The position numbers and the translations under genes are program-made. Of a stretch of 64,000 bases of DNA, positions 44,335 to 53,558 are shown in pieces. Under the pieces are notes generated by a model. It searched no databases. It was not told the DNA's origin and saw only the letters and a program-made list of their open reading frames with translations. This DNA is from Micromonosporaceae bacterium KJ-029 (lineage in GTDB: Bacteria; Actinomycetota; Actinomycetes; Mycobacteriales; Micromonosporaceae): NCBI GenBank assembly GCA_005402585.1, contig BIFP01000008.1:372001-436000 (forward strand), given 5' to 3'. The stretch's first letter is position 1. Every line of letters begins with the position of its first letter.

Positions 44335-45333
44335 ATGGGCCACGGGGAGCACGACATCGACCAGATCACCGAACCGGACACGTTCCTGGCGGCGTTGCGT
44401 GCGTTGAAGAAGCGGTCCGGGCTGACGTACCGTCAGTTGGAGCAGTGCGCCGCTGGCAACGGGGACGTCCTGGCGCGCAGCACGGCCGCCGACATGCTGA
44501 GCCGCAGTACGCTGCCCCGTCCGGAGGTGCTCGCCGCGTTCATCCGCGCCTGCGGCCAAGGGGAACAGGTCGACGCATGGCTGCGCGCGCGAGAGCGGCT
44601 CGCCGCTCTGGCTTCAGCGCCGCCCAGCGAGGCGGCCAGTACGCCGAACTCAGCGGCCCACGCGCCAGCGGGTGACCGCGCCGTCCGGCGGCGGGCCATA
44701 TTGGCACTGCTCGTGCTCGGTGCCGTGGCGCTGACCACGGCGGGCGCCAGCGTGCGGCTCGGCTGGCAGCCCGCCACCCTCGCCGGGTCGGCCGCCGCCG
44801 ACCCCACCAGGACGAACGCCGGCACGACCGCGGCCAGCGGCGTAACCGGCCCGGCGACCGGACTGGTCCGCATCCGGCCCGTCCGCACCCCGCAGCTCTG
44901 CCTGAGTGAGGGGCGCGACACCACCGGCGCCTATGCCAGCGAGATCGCCGTCCAGCAGCCGTGCGAGGACTCGACCCCGCCCGACACATACCTCGAACCG
45001 ACGGGTGGCGGGCTGTACTTCATCTGGTGGGACCACCCCATGAAGGGGCGTGGCTGCCTCACCGTCCAGGAGGACAACCGCGGCACGCTGCTGCTGGAAC
45101 CGTGGCTGGACTGCCGCACCGATCGGTGGTCGCAGGTGTTCCGGTTCGAGCCACTGCCCGGCGAGCCGGGCGCGTACCAGATCCGGCCGGGACGGGAGGG
45201 GCTGTGCCTCGGCATCCGGGACAACGCCACACAGGCTGCCGCCGCGGCCGCCATCGAGCCCTGCACCGGCGGCCGCGACCAGCGGTTCCTGATCGACCCG
45301 GTCGGCGGGCCGGGTGAGGTCGCGGGCGACTAA
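44335..45333 (+). CDS. Membrane-anchored HTH protein with outer ricin-type lectin-like domain
   Basis: The 332-residue protein has an HTH domain (TFLAALRALKKRSGLTYRQLEQCA then STAADMLSRSTLPRPEVLAAFI, about 15-75), a span at about 122-142 (AILALLVLGAVALTTAGA), and an extracytoplasmic domain from about 180 with paired cysteines and the repeated Gln/Trp pattern of beta-trefoil lectins (LCLSEGRDTTGAY, DRWSQVFRFEPL, LCLGIRDNATQ). It could couple sugar or wall-fragment binding outside to DNA binding inside (inference). The start is ATG 44335, with a weak SD. Confidence 0.78.
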   Translation: MGHGEHDIDQITEPDTFLAALRALKKRSGLTYRQLEQCAAGNGDVLARSTAADMLSRSTLPRPEVLAAFIRACGQGEQVDAWLRARERLAALASAPPSEAASTPNSAAHAPAGDRAVRRRAILALLVLGAVALTTAGASVRLGWQPATLAGSAAADPTRTNAGTTAASGVTGPATGLVRIRPVRTPQLCLSEGRDTTGAYASEIAVQQPCEDSTPPDTYLEPTGGGLYFIWWDHPMKGRGCLTVQEDNRGTLLLEPWLDCRTDRWSQVFRFEPLPGEPGAYQIRPGREGLCLGIRDNATQAAAAAAIEPCTGGRDQRFLIDPVGGPGEVAGD

Positions 45334-45412
45334 CGGACCAGGAACGGGCAGGTCTGGACAGGTGAACGTACGATCGTCGGCGGCAGATCCGACGCGTACC
45401 GAGGGAGCGGCC

Positions 45413-46009
45413 GTGGAACTGATCATCGGATTGTTGTGTCTGGTGTTGATCGTCGTGGCGGTTCTCGGCTTCGGCGTATCGATCTACAACGGGCTGGTCC
45501 GGGCCCGCAACGCGTACCGCAACGCCTTCGCCCAGATCGACGTGCAGCTCGTCCGCCGGCACGACCTCATCCCCAACCTGGTCGAGACCGCCAAGGGATA
45601 CCTCAAGCACGAGCGGGAGACGCTGGAGGCGGTGATCTCCGCCCGGACCGCCGCCGTCAACGCGCAGGCCGCCGCCGCGGCTGCCCCCGGCGACCCGGCC
45701 GCCATGCAGCAGCTCAGCGGCGCGGAGAACATGCTCACCGCCACGCTCGGCCGGCTGTTCGCGCTCTCCGAGGCGTACCCGGACCTCAAGGCCAACCAGA
45801 ACATGATGCAGCTGTCGGAGGAACTGACCTCGACGGAGAACCGGGTCGCCTTCGCCCGGCAGGCGTACAACGACGCGGTGATGACCTACAACAACAAGCG
45901 CGAGGTGTTCCCGTCCAGCCTGCTCGCCGGGATGTTCTCGTTCGGGCCGGCGGCGCTGTTCGAGCCGGACGACCCGCAGCAGCGTCGGGCCCCGCAGGTC
46001 TCGTTCTGA
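45413..46009 (+). CDS. lemA: LemA-family protein
   Basis: The 198-residue protein has an N-terminal span (about 2-22) and the LemA helical bundle: YNGLVRARNAYRNAFAQIDVQLVRRHDLIPNLVETAKGYL, split here into pieces, with SARTAAVNAQ and AYNDAVMTYNNKREVFPS. LemA proteins commonly pair with M48 proteases, as here, 10 bp downstream. GTG 45413 has GAGGGAG. Their joint role is thought to be membrane quality control. Confidence 0.92.
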   Translation: MELIIGLLCLVLIVVAVLGFGVSIYNGLVRARNAYRNAFAQIDVQLVRRHDLIPNLVETAKGYLKHERETLEAVISARTAAVNAQAAAAAAPGDPAAMQQLSGAENMLTATLGRLFALSEAYPDLKANQNMMQLSEELTSTENRVAFARQAYNDAVMTYNNKREVFPSSLLAGMFSFGPAALFEPDDPQQRRAPQVSF

Positions 46010-46019
46010 CCGAGCACCG

Positions 46020-47996
46020 ATGAACTTCTTCGAACGTCAGCGCCAGGTACGGCGACTGTCGACCCGGCTGGTGCTGCTGTTCGTGCTGGCCGTGGTCGGC
46101 ATCGTGGTGGTGGTCAACCTCGCCGCCGTGATCGCGTTCAACGCCACCACCGGCGCGCCGGAGCGGCTGATCGGACTGGTCACCGTGGTCACCCTGGCCA
46201 CGGTCGCGGCGATCGGGCTGGCCGCGCTGGTGCGCACGCTGACGTTGCGCGGCGGGGGCGGGAAGGTGGCCCGCGAGCTGGGCGGGGTGCCGGTGCCGGC
46301 GGACACCACCGACCCGGAGCTGCGCCGGCTGCGCAACGTCGTCGAGGAGATGGCGCTGGCCTCCGGCGTACCCGTTCCCGAGGTCTACCTCCTGCCGGAG
46401 GAGTCGTCGATCAACGCCTTCGCCGCCGGCTGGGGCCCGTCCGACGCCGCCGTCGCGGTCACCCGGGGCGCACTGCAACGACTCAACCGGGACGAACTCC
46501 AGGGAGTCATCGCCCACGAGTTCGCCCACGTCGTCAATGGCGACATGCGGCTCAACATCCGCCTGATGGGCCTGCTGTTCGGCATCCTGTTCCTCACCGT
46601 GATCGGCCGGGGCATGGCCCGCGTCGGCCTGCTCGGCGGCGGGCGGCAACGCAGCAACAACAGCGGTGGCGGCGGCATCAACCCGCTGATGCTGGTGGGG
46701 CTGGCGCTGCTGGTGGCCGGGTACGTCGGGGTTCTCGCCGGGCGACTCATCCAGGCGTCGGTCTCCCGGCAACGGGAGTACCTGGCCGACGCCTCGGCCG
46801 TGCAGTACACCCGCCAGACCCGCGGCATCGCCGGGGCGCTCAAGAAGATCGGCGGGCTGACCGACGGCTCCGAACTGAAGTCGCCCAAGCGCGACGAGGT
46901 CGGCCACATGCTCTTCGGCGAGGCGACCCGGGCATCCTGGTTCGCCACCCATCCCCCGCTGGTCAACCGGATCCGGGCCCTGGAGCCGTCGTTCGACCCG
47001 GCCGAGCTGCGACAGCTGTCCCAGCAGTGGGCGGCGGCCCCGCCGTCGGGCCGGCAGGAAGACGTTGCGCTCGGCCTCGCCCCGGCCGCGCCGGCTCGGC
47101 CCGCGCAGGCCCCCGGCGGGCAGGCCGCACCGGCCGGGCCGGCACTCCCCGGGCACGACGCGCGGGTCCGCGTCGCGCCGGCCGAGGTGCTGGGCCGGGT
47201 GGCCGCGCCGACCGAGACCGCCTACACCCACGCCGCGGCGATCCTGGACCGCATCCCGGATTCGATGCTCGACCGGGCACGCAACCGGGACACCGCCGTA
47301 CCGCTGCTGCTCGGCCTGCTGCTCAGCGCCGAACCACAGGTCCGGCAGCACCAGCACGCCGCCCTGGCCGACCGGCACGGCCCGGCCCTCGCCGACGCCG
47401 CCCTGCGCGAGTCGGACGACCTGGCCGGGCTGCACCCCACGCTCCGGCTGCCGCTGGCCGAGCTGACCTTCCCGGCGCTGCGCGCCCGCCCGGCCCCGGA
47501 ACTGGAGTCGCTGCTGGCCGCCGTGTTCACGCTGATCCACGCCGACGGTGCGATCAACGTGACCGAGTACTGCCTGTCCCGGCTGCTGCTGGCCGAGATC
47601 CAGGAGTCGCTGCGGCCGGACTCCCGCTGGCGTACCGACCGGCGCACGCTCACCGACGCCCGCTCGGCCGCGGCCTTCCTGCTGGCCACGCTCGCCCAGG
47701 TGGGGCACGACGATCGGGCCGCCGCCGACCGGGCGTTCCAGGCCGGCATCGCCACCCTGATGCCCGGCACGACCCTGCCGTACGCCCCGCCCGAGAACGG
47801 CGTGCTGGCCCTGGAGACCGCCTGGCCGGTGCTGGACGGGCTACGCCCGGCAGACAAGGAGCGGCTGGTGGCGGCCACCGTGGCGGTGATCAGCCACGAC
47901 GGGACGATGACCGTGGCCGAGATCGAGTTGCTGCGTACCATCTGCGGTCTGCTGCATTGCCCGCTGCCGCCGATGGCCGGTCACGGGATCGACTGA
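46020..47996 (+). CDS. M48-family (HtpX-like) membrane metalloprotease with TerB-like tail
   Basis: The 658-residue protein has two N-terminal spans (about 15-38, 45-65), the zinc motif H166-E-F-A-H170, a further hydrophobic pair (about 190-240) and the third ligand E253 in QREYLADASAV, the HtpX-type arrangement. After about residue 340 a Pro/Ala-rich linker leads to a helical domain of ~250 residues with two TerB-like segments (TLIHADGAINVTEYCLSRLL and VAVISHDGTMTVAEIELLRT). It should cleave damaged membrane proteins. It is co-transcribed with lemA. Confidence 0.9.
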   Translation: MNFFERQRQVRRLSTRLVLLFVLAVVGIVVVVNLAAVIAFNATTGAPERLIGLVTVVTLATVAAIGLAALVRTLTLRGGGGKVARELGGVPVPADTTDPELRRLRNVVEEMALASGVPVPEVYLLPEESSINAFAAGWGPSDAAVAVTRGALQRLNRDELQGVIAHEFAHVVNGDMRLNIRLMGLLFGILFLTVIGRGMARVGLLGGGRQRSNNSGGGGINPLMLVGLALLVAGYVGVLAGRLIQASVSRQREYLADASAVQYTRQTRGIAGALKKIGGLTDGSELKSPKRDEVGHMLFGEATRASWFATHPPLVNRIRALEPSFDPAELRQLSQQWAAAPPSGRQEDVALGLAPAAPARPAQAPGGQAAPAGPALPGHDARVRVAPAEVLGRVAAPTETAYTHAAAILDRIPDSMLDRARNRDTAVPLLLGLLLSAEPQVRQHQHAALADRHGPALADAALRESDDLAGLHPTLRLPLAELTFPALRARPAPELESLLAAVFTLIHADGAINVTEYCLSRLLLAEIQESLRPDSRWRTDRRTLTDARSAAAFLLATLAQVGHDDRAAADRAFQAGIATLMPGTTLPYAPPENGVLALETAWPVLDGLRPADKERLVAATVAVISHDGTMTVAEIELLRTICGLLHCPLPPMAGHGID

Positions 47997-48008
47997 CCGC
48001 CACCCCGG

Positions 48009-48632
48009 TCACGTCTCGATCGGCGCGCCCGTCCGGTCGACCCGGCCGGGCGCGCCCGGCTCCCCGGCGGTGCGGCGGGCCCGCCACTCCCAGGCCAGCT
48101 GCGCGTAGATCACCTCGTCGGCCCATTCGCCCTTGACGAACTCGTTCTCCCGCAGGTGCGCCTCGCGTCGCATTCCCAACCGCTCCAGCACCCGGGCCGA
48201 CGCGGTGTTGCGGGCGTCCAGCCGACCGGTGATGCGGTGCAGGTCGAGCTGGTCGAAGCCGAGTGCCAGCATCGCCGCCGCGGCCTCGGTGGCGTAGCCG
48301 TGCCCGCGATGGTCGGGGTGCAGCAGGTAACCGATCTCGCCCTGCCGGTGTTCCGGGCTGGTCCAGATCAGGACCACGTCACCGACCAACCGCCCGGTAC
48401 GCCGATCCACCGCCGCCAGTTGGATCACGTCACCCTTGGCGCGCAGGGCGGTCCGCTCCTGCCGCCGGACCAGCACCGCCCGGCTGCCGTCGAGATCCGT
48501 CGGCGCCTCGCTGTAGAGGTATCGGTGCACGGCGGGGTCGGCGAAGTAGGCGTGCAGGTCGGCGAGGTCCGACGGCTGGAACGGCCGCAGGTCCAGCCGC
48601 TCGGTCCGCAGCGGGAAGTCGGGCGTCAACAT
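48009..48632 (-). CDS. GNAT-family N-acetyltransferase (RimJ/RimL type)
   Basis: The 207-residue protein has the RimJ-like opening RTERLDLRPFQPSDLADLHAYF, the acetyl-CoA site in GEIGYLLHPDHRGHGYATEAA, and the family's conserved DARNTASARVLERLGMRREA. It transfers an acetyl group to an unknown amine. The start is ATG 48632. It is convergent with the M48 gene (12 bp gap). Confidence 0.9.
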   Translation of the reverse strand: MLTPDFPLRTERLDLRPFQPSDLADLHAYFADPAVHRYLYSEAPTDLDGSRAVLVRRQERTALRAKGDVIQLAAVDRRTGRLVGDVVLIWTSPEHRQGEIGYLLHPDHRGHGYATEAAAAMLALGFDQLDLHRITGRLDARNTASARVLERLGMRREAHLRENEFVKGEWADEVIYAQLAWEWRARRTAGEPGAPGRVDRTGAPIET

Positions 48633-48778
48633 CGGGGCAGGTTACCGCCTGCCCGGCCGGGTGCCCACCGGAAAAGCTCGGCGTGCCGGCCACCCTGCCG
48701 GGCGTGGCGGTGCCGTCCACGCGCACGTCCCCGGCGGTGCCCGATGGCGTCAGGCGACGGGATGGCATCCTCACCAGG

Positions 48779-50050
48779 GTGACCACCGACGACTGGCGGC
48801 GGCCCGGGCCCACCCCCGAACAGCAGCGCCTGGACCTCTACGCCGGGCTGGCCGCGACGGCCCTGGCCCTGTTCAGCCTCACGCTGACCCGCAGCACCGG
48901 GACGTTCGTGCTGGGTCCGCCGCCGTCCGGCCCCGAACAGATCTTCTGGGCCGTCGCGGTCACCCTGCCGCTGGTCTGGCGGCGCCGCTTCCCCGTCGCC
49001 ACCACGCTGGTCATATCGGCCGCCTTCATCGCCGCACAGGCCCGCGCCGCGCCGGAGTGGCAGCTCGCCTCCTGGGCGTTGTTCGCCGCTCTCTACACGC
49101 TGGGCGCCTGGGGCCAGGACCGCCGGTTGTCCCGACGGCTACGCATCGGCGTGATCGCCGTGATGTTCGTCTGGCTCGGCCTCCACTACGCGCTCAACTT
49201 CCGCAGCATCCCGGCGGACGCCTTCGCCGACGCGATCGGGCCCGTGCCGCCCATGCTCGCCGCGGTCGTGACCGGCGTGCTTGTCAACGGGCTGTACTTC
49301 GGGTTCGCGTACTTCTTCGGAGAGACCGCGTGGATCGCCGCCCGCCGGCAGCACGAGCTAGCACGGCAGGCGGAGCAGCTACGCCGGTCACAGGCCGAGG
49401 TCCGGGAGCACGCGGTGGTCGGCGAGCGGGTCCGGATCGCCCGTGAGCTGCACGATGTGGTCGCCCACCACGTGTCGGTGATGGGGGTGCAGGCGTCGGC
49501 CTGCCGACGGGTCTTCGACAAGGACCCGGCGAAGGCCCTGGTGGCGCTGACCGCGATCGAGGAGACCGCCCGCACCGCGGTCGACGAGCTACGCCGCATG
49601 CTCGGCGTGCTGCGCGCCCGCGACGGCGACCCGGAACACACCGCGCAGCCCGCCGGGATCGACCAGGTCACCGCCGTGGTCGACCGGGCCCGCGAGGCCG
49701 GCCTGGGGGCGACCCTGGGGGTGTACGGGGAGCCGGCGCCGCTGCCGGAGTCGCTCTCCCAGGCGGCGTACCGGGTGGTTCAGGAGGCCACGACGAACGT
49801 GCTGAAGCACGCCACCGGAGCGACCGTGCTGGACGTACGGGTTCGCTACCTGGCACACGAGATGGAGGTCGACGTGACCGACGACGGCCGGGCCACCCGC
49901 CCGGCGAACGCCGACGGGCTGGGGCTGATCGGAATGCGCGAACGGATCACCGCCCACAGTGGCGCGCTGGAGGTCGGTCCCCGCACCGGCGGCGGCTGGC
50001 GGGTACGCGCCCGCTTTCCGCTGCCCGCCACGGTGGGGCGTCCCGCATGA
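48779..50050 (+). CDS. NarL-type system sensor histidine kinase (HisKA_3)
   Basis: The 423-residue protein has about five membrane spans (residues 20-185), a coiled-coil (ARRQHELARQAEQLRRSQAE), the HisKA_3 box with H225 in ARELHDVVAHHVSVM, and an HATPase domain (EATTNVLKHA, then GLGLIGMRERI). No outer sensor domain is visible, so it is of the intramembrane-sensing type, often watching the cell envelope or an adjacent ABC transporter. It overlaps the regulator gene by ATGA. GTG 48779 gives the usual short N-terminus. Confidence 0.92.
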   Translation: MTTDDWRRPGPTPEQQRLDLYAGLAATALALFSLTLTRSTGTFVLGPPPSGPEQIFWAVAVTLPLVWRRRFPVATTLVISAAFIAAQARAAPEWQLASWALFAALYTLGAWGQDRRLSRRLRIGVIAVMFVWLGLHYALNFRSIPADAFADAIGPVPPMLAAVVTGVLVNGLYFGFAYFFGETAWIAARRQHELARQAEQLRRSQAEVREHAVVGERVRIARELHDVVAHHVSVMGVQASACRRVFDKDPAKALVALTAIEETARTAVDELRRMLGVLRARDGDPEHTAQPAGIDQVTAVVDRAREAGLGATLGVYGEPAPLPESLSQAAYRVVQEATTNVLKHATGATVLDVRVRYLAHEMEVDVTDDGRATRPANADGLGLIGMRERITAHSGALEVGPRTGGGWRVRARFPLPATVGRPA

Positions 50051-50730
50051 GGAGTGAACCTATCCGGGTGCTGCTCGCGGACGACCAGCATCTGGTCCGC
50101 ACCGGATTCCGGGTCATCCTCGAGGTGGAGGACGACATCGAGGTGGTCGGGGAGGCCGCGGAGGGCGAACGGGCGGTCGGTATGACCCGGGCGCTGCGCC
50201 CGGACGTGGTGCTGATGGACGTGGAGATGCCCGGCGTGAACGGGCTGGAGGCCACCCGACGGATCACCTCGGACGCGGCCGAGTCCGGCGAGACGGCCGT
50301 ACTGATCCTCACCACCTTCGACCGGGACGACTACCTGTTCGCCGCGCTGGCCGCCGGGGCCAGCGGCTTCCTGCTCAAGAACGGGACGCCGGAGGCGCTG
50401 GTCGAGGCGATCCGGGTGGTGGCCCGTGGCGACGGGCTGCTCGCCCCGGATGTCACCCGTCGAGTGATCGCCACCTTCGCCCGCCCGGATGGCCGAACCG
50501 GCGGCGGGACCTCCGAGGAGGCGCTGGACGCCCTCACGCCCCGGGAGCGGGAGGTCCTGGTCCTGGTCGCCGGGGGTGCCAGCAACGCCGAGATCGCCGC
50601 CGCGCTGCACCTCGGCGAGGCCACCGTGAAGTCGCACGTCAGCCGGATGCTGGCCAAGCTGGGCCTACGCGACCGGGTCCAGGCGGTGATCTTCGCGTAC
50701 GAGCACGGGGTGGTCCGGCCCGGCGGGTGA
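50047..50730 (+). CDS. NarL/LuxR-type response regulator
   Basis: The 227-residue protein has a receiver domain with D58 in DVVLMDVEMPG and conserved K in GASGFLLKNG, then the LuxR HTH (LTPREREVLVLVAGGASNAEIAAALHLGEATVKSHV in pieces, about 162-205). It is coupled to its kinase by ATGA. The next genes encode an ABC-2 exporter, so it probably controls that operon, possibly through the two similar dyads at 50736-50777. Confidence 0.94.
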   Translation: MRSEPIRVLLADDQHLVRTGFRVILEVEDDIEVVGEAAEGERAVGMTRALRPDVVLMDVEMPGVNGLEATRRITSDAAESGETAVLILTTFDRDDYLFAALAAGASGFLLKNGTPEALVEAIRVVARGDGLLAPDVTRRVIATFARPDGRTGGGTSEEALDALTPREREVLVLVAGGASNAEIAAALHLGEATVKSHVSRMLAKLGLRDRVQAVIFAYEHGVVRPGG

Positions 50731-50735
50731 GCGAC

Positions 50736-50777
50736 TCCGCCTCAAGGCGGAACCCCGATCTCCGCCGCCGGGCGGAG
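50736..50777. promoter_or_regulatory. Two similar dyads before the ABC exporter genes
   Basis: TCCGCCT-CA-AGGCGGA (50736-50751) and CTCCGCC-GCCG-GGCGGAG (50760-50777) share the CTCCGCC/GGCGGA half-sites. They lie in the 72-bp gap after the response regulator gene and could be its binding sites, or paired hairpins that attenuate readthrough. Confidence 0.45.
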
Positions 50778-50802
50778 GGCAACCGATGATCAAGAACCTA
50801 GC

Positions 50803-51705
50803 GTGTACACCGTGACCAAGGTGCTCCGCCTCGACGGTGTCGACCGCAGCTTCGGCGACCGTCAGGTGCTCAAGAACGTGTCCTTCGACGTCGCCGCCGG
50901 CCGGATGACCGGCTTCGTCGGCGGCAACGGTGCCGGCAAGACCACCACCATGCGCATCATTCTCGGGGTCCTCGCCGCGGATGCCGGCCAGGTGACCTGG
51001 CAGGGCGTCCCGCTGAGCCGGGAGGTCCGGCGCCGCTTCGGTTACATGCCGGAGGAACGCGGCCTCTATCCGAAGATGAGCGTCCGCGAGCAGGTGATCT
51101 ACCTCGGCCAGCTGCACGGGCTGACCGCCGAGGCCGCCCGACGCGCCACCGACTCGCTGCTGGAACGGGTCGGGCTCGCCGAGCGCGGCGGCGACCTGCT
51201 GGAGACGCTGTCGCTGGGCAACCAACAACGCGCCCAGATCGCCGCCGCGCTGGTGCACGAACCCGACGTGCTGGTGCTCGACGAACCCTTCTCCGGCCTC
51301 GACCCGCTGGCCGTGGACACCATCGTGGCGGTGCTGCGCGAACGGGCCGCCGCCGGTGCTCCGGTGCTCTTCTCCAGCCACCAGCTCGACGTCGTCGAGC
51401 GGCTCTGCGACGACCTGGTGATCATCGCGGACGGCACGATCCGCGCCGCCGGCAGCCGGGAGCAGTTGCGCGCGACGTACACCTCGCCCCGCTTCGAACT
51501 GGTGGTGGAGAGCGACGCCGGCTGGCTGCGGGACCAGCCCGGGGTGACCCTGGTCGACCTCGACGGCGCCCACGCCGTCTTCGACCTCGTGCCCGGCGCG
51601 GACGAGCAACCGGTGCTGCACGCGGCGCTGGCCCGCGGCCCGGTCCGCGCGTTCCGCCCGGTCAGCCCCTCCCTCGCCGAGATCTTCCGAGAGGTCGCCC
51701 AGTGA
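50803..51705 (+). CDS. ABC exporter ATP-binding protein (NatA-like)
   Basis: The 300-residue ATPase has Walker A GGNGAGKTT (about 41-49), signature SLGNQQRAQIAAALV (a variant of LSGGQ), Walker B DVLVLDEPFSGLDPLA, and a C-terminal regulatory domain of ~80 residues. The family (NatA, drug and bacteriocin exporters) pumps outward. GTG 50803 or GTG 50812 may be the start; neither has an SD, which suggests a leaderless mRNA. It overlaps the permease gene by GTGA. Confidence 0.92.
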   Translation: MYTVTKVLRLDGVDRSFGDRQVLKNVSFDVAAGRMTGFVGGNGAGKTTTMRIILGVLAADAGQVTWQGVPLSREVRRRFGYMPEERGLYPKMSVREQVIYLGQLHGLTAEAARRATDSLLERVGLAERGGDLLETLSLGNQQRAQIAAALVHEPDVLVLDEPFSGLDPLAVDTIVAVLRERAAAGAPVLFSSHQLDVVERLCDDLVIIADGTIRAAGSREQLRATYTSPRFELVVESDAGWLRDQPGVTLVDLDGAHAVFDLVPGADEQPVLHAALARGPVRAFRPVSPSLAEIFREVAQ

Positions 51706-52763
51706 ACACCATGCAGGCCACCCGCCTGGTCGCCGCCCGGGAGATCCGGGTCAAGCTGCGCGACCGTACCTTCCTGATCAGCACCGTGTTCTTCCTGCTG
51801 ATCGCCGCGGCGGCGACCATCCTGCCACCGCTGCTCTCCGGCGGACCGTCCACCGTGGCGGTGACCGAGGCGGCGGCCGGCCCGCTGCGCGCAGCCGGGC
51901 TGGAGGTGCGGACGGTCCCCGACGACGCCGCCGCCGAGCAGGCGGTCCGTGACGGCGACGCGGACGCCGCGGTCGTCTCCGGCCCGGCCGTGCTCGCCAT
52001 GAACGAGGCCCCTGACGACGTGGTCTCCGCGTTGAGCAGCGCACCCGCGGTCCGGCTGCTGAATCCGGACGCGGTGGACCCGGTGGTGGCCTTCCTGGTG
52101 CCGTTCGCCTTCGCCTTCATCTTCTTCGTCACGTCGCAGACCTTCGGCGTGCAGATCGCGCAGAGCATCATCGAGGAGAAGCAGACCCGGATCGTGGAGA
52201 TCCTCGTCGCCGCGGTACCGGTACGCGCCCTGCTGGCCGGAAAGATGCTCGCCGGCACGATCCTCGCGCTCGGGCAGATCGCCCTGGTCGCCCTGGTCGC
52301 GGTGGCCGGCATGGCGTTCGGCGACAGCAGCGGACTGCTCTCGCTGCTCGGGCCGGCGATCGGCTGGTTCGTACCGTTCTTCCTGCTCGGCTTCGTGCTG
52401 ATCGCGTCCATGTGGGCGGCGGCCGGCGCGCTGGTCAACCGGCTGGAGGACATCGGCGGAGTGTCCATGCCGGTGCAGCTCGCGGTGATGCTGCCGTTCT
52501 TCGCGGTGATCTTCCTGAACGACAACGTCACCGCCATGCGGGTGCTGTCCTACCTGCCCTTCTCGGCGCCGACGGCGATGCCGTTGCGACTGTTCACCGG
52601 GGACGCGGCCGGCTGGGAGCCGCTGGTGGCGCTGGTGCTGCTCCTGGTGGCGGCGGTCGGGTTCCTGGTCGCCGGAGCCCGGGTGTACGAGGGGTCGCTG
52701 CTGCGTACCAACGGCCGCACCTCGATCCGCACCGCCTGGCGGGAGCGGGAGACGCTGGGCTGA
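51702..52763 (+). CDS. ABC-2 type permease (NatB-like)
   Basis: The 353-residue membrane partner has a span at about 27-50 (TFLISTVFFLLIAAAATIL), a large outer loop (about 50-125), and a cluster of about five spans to residue 335, the NatB/ABC2_membrane_3 pattern. EEKQTRIVEILVAAVP is the conserved cytoplasmic coupling helix. Substrate is unknown (sodium, drug or peptide). Its stop codon lies in the stem of a shared terminator. Confidence 0.9.
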   Translation: MNTMQATRLVAAREIRVKLRDRTFLISTVFFLLIAAAATILPPLLSGGPSTVAVTEAAAGPLRAAGLEVRTVPDDAAAEQAVRDGDADAAVVSGPAVLAMNEAPDDVVSALSSAPAVRLLNPDAVDPVVAFLVPFAFAFIFFVTSQTFGVQIAQSIIEEKQTRIVEILVAAVPVRALLAGKMLAGTILALGQIALVALVAVAGMAFGDSSGLLSLLGPAIGWFVPFFLLGFVLIASMWAAAGALVNRLEDIGGVSMPVQLAVMLPFFAVIFLNDNVTAMRVLSYLPFSAPTAMPLRLFTGDAAGWEPLVALVLLLVAAVGFLVAGARVYEGSLLRTNGRTSIRTAWRERETLG

Positions 52764-52785
52764 CCGGCCGGGCCACCCGGTCAGC
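52759..52785. terminator. Bidirectional terminator overlapping two stop codons
   Basis: GCTGACCGG (52759-52767) pairs with CCGGTCAGC (52777-52785) over a 9-nt loop. The TGA of the permease is in the left arm and that of the convergent DUF402 gene in the right arm. Confidence 0.75.
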
Positions 52786-53395
52786 AGGGGACGCTGGCCC
52801 AGCCGGCGGGCAGGCGCGGGACGGGCCAGGCCGGGTCTGGCTGCCAGGCCGCCCAGGACTTGTCCCACCAGCGCTCGTCGGCGTCGAGCAGGCCGGCGAT
52901 CCGGTCGCCTTCGGCGCGGATCGCCGGCCCCATTCCCGGATAGCGCCCCTCCACCAGCCGCTGGGCGAAGAGCTCGACATCCTTGAAGACGTACCGGTCG
53001 GCGTCCGCGGCCCACCACAGGTCCAGCTCGTGGTCGAGGGTGTCCACCCCGATGGACGTACGCCGCAACGGGTCCTGAAGGTTGAAGTACCAGCCGGCGA
53101 AGGCCCGGTCCGGGCCGGACCAGAACACGTCGACCGAGTGCGCCTCGCCGGGACGTTGCAGCATCAGCTTGCCGTGCCCGGTCCAGGCGGTGTGGCCCGC
53201 CGCCTGCCAGGGGTGCCGGCCGCACGGGAACGTCCCGTCGTCGGGGAAACCGAACTCGGCCCCCGGCGGCAGGTAGAGCGCGAGCAGGTCGGGCGAGTCC
53301 TCGACGCAGATCGTCGGGCAGCCGAACCAGACCTCGCCGCGCAGGATCTCGCGCCGGACGACCACGTCACCCGGCTTGAACCGTCCCTCCGTCAC
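52781..53395 (-). CDS. DUF402-domain protein
   Basis: The 204-residue protein has the DUF402 core: PGDVVVRREILRGEVWFGCP, SVDVFWSGPDRAFAGWYFNLQDPLRR, and the acidic WWAADADRYVFKDVELF motif. Characterised relatives (FomD, ntdP-like) hydrolyse nucleoside tri/diphosphates or CMP-linked phosphonates using two metal ions held by Asp/Glu residues in such motifs. Start GTG 53395 fits the domain edge. No phosphonate genes are near, so the substrate is open. Confidence 0.8.
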   Translation of the reverse strand: MTEGRFKPGDVVVRREILRGEVWFGCPTICVEDSPDLLALYLPPGAEFGFPDDGTFPCGRHPWQAAGHTAWTGHGKLMLQRPGEAHSVDVFWSGPDRAFAGWYFNLQDPLRRTSIGVDTLDHELDLWWAADADRYVFKDVELFAQRLVEGRYPGMGPAIRAEGDRIAGLLDADERWWDKSWAAWQPDPAWPVPRLPAGWASVPC

Positions 53396-53558
53396 AGTGC
53401 GGACCCTATCCTGGCGACCCTGGTGGTCGGGCCGGGCGTGCTTCGACCGCTTCCTGGCCCGGGTCGCCCGGAGCCTCGGGTGCGCGCACATCAGCCGCCC
53501 GGATCGTCGGAGGTGACTGGTAGAAAGCCCGGGAACTGTCGACGGGAGGAGCGTGTTC

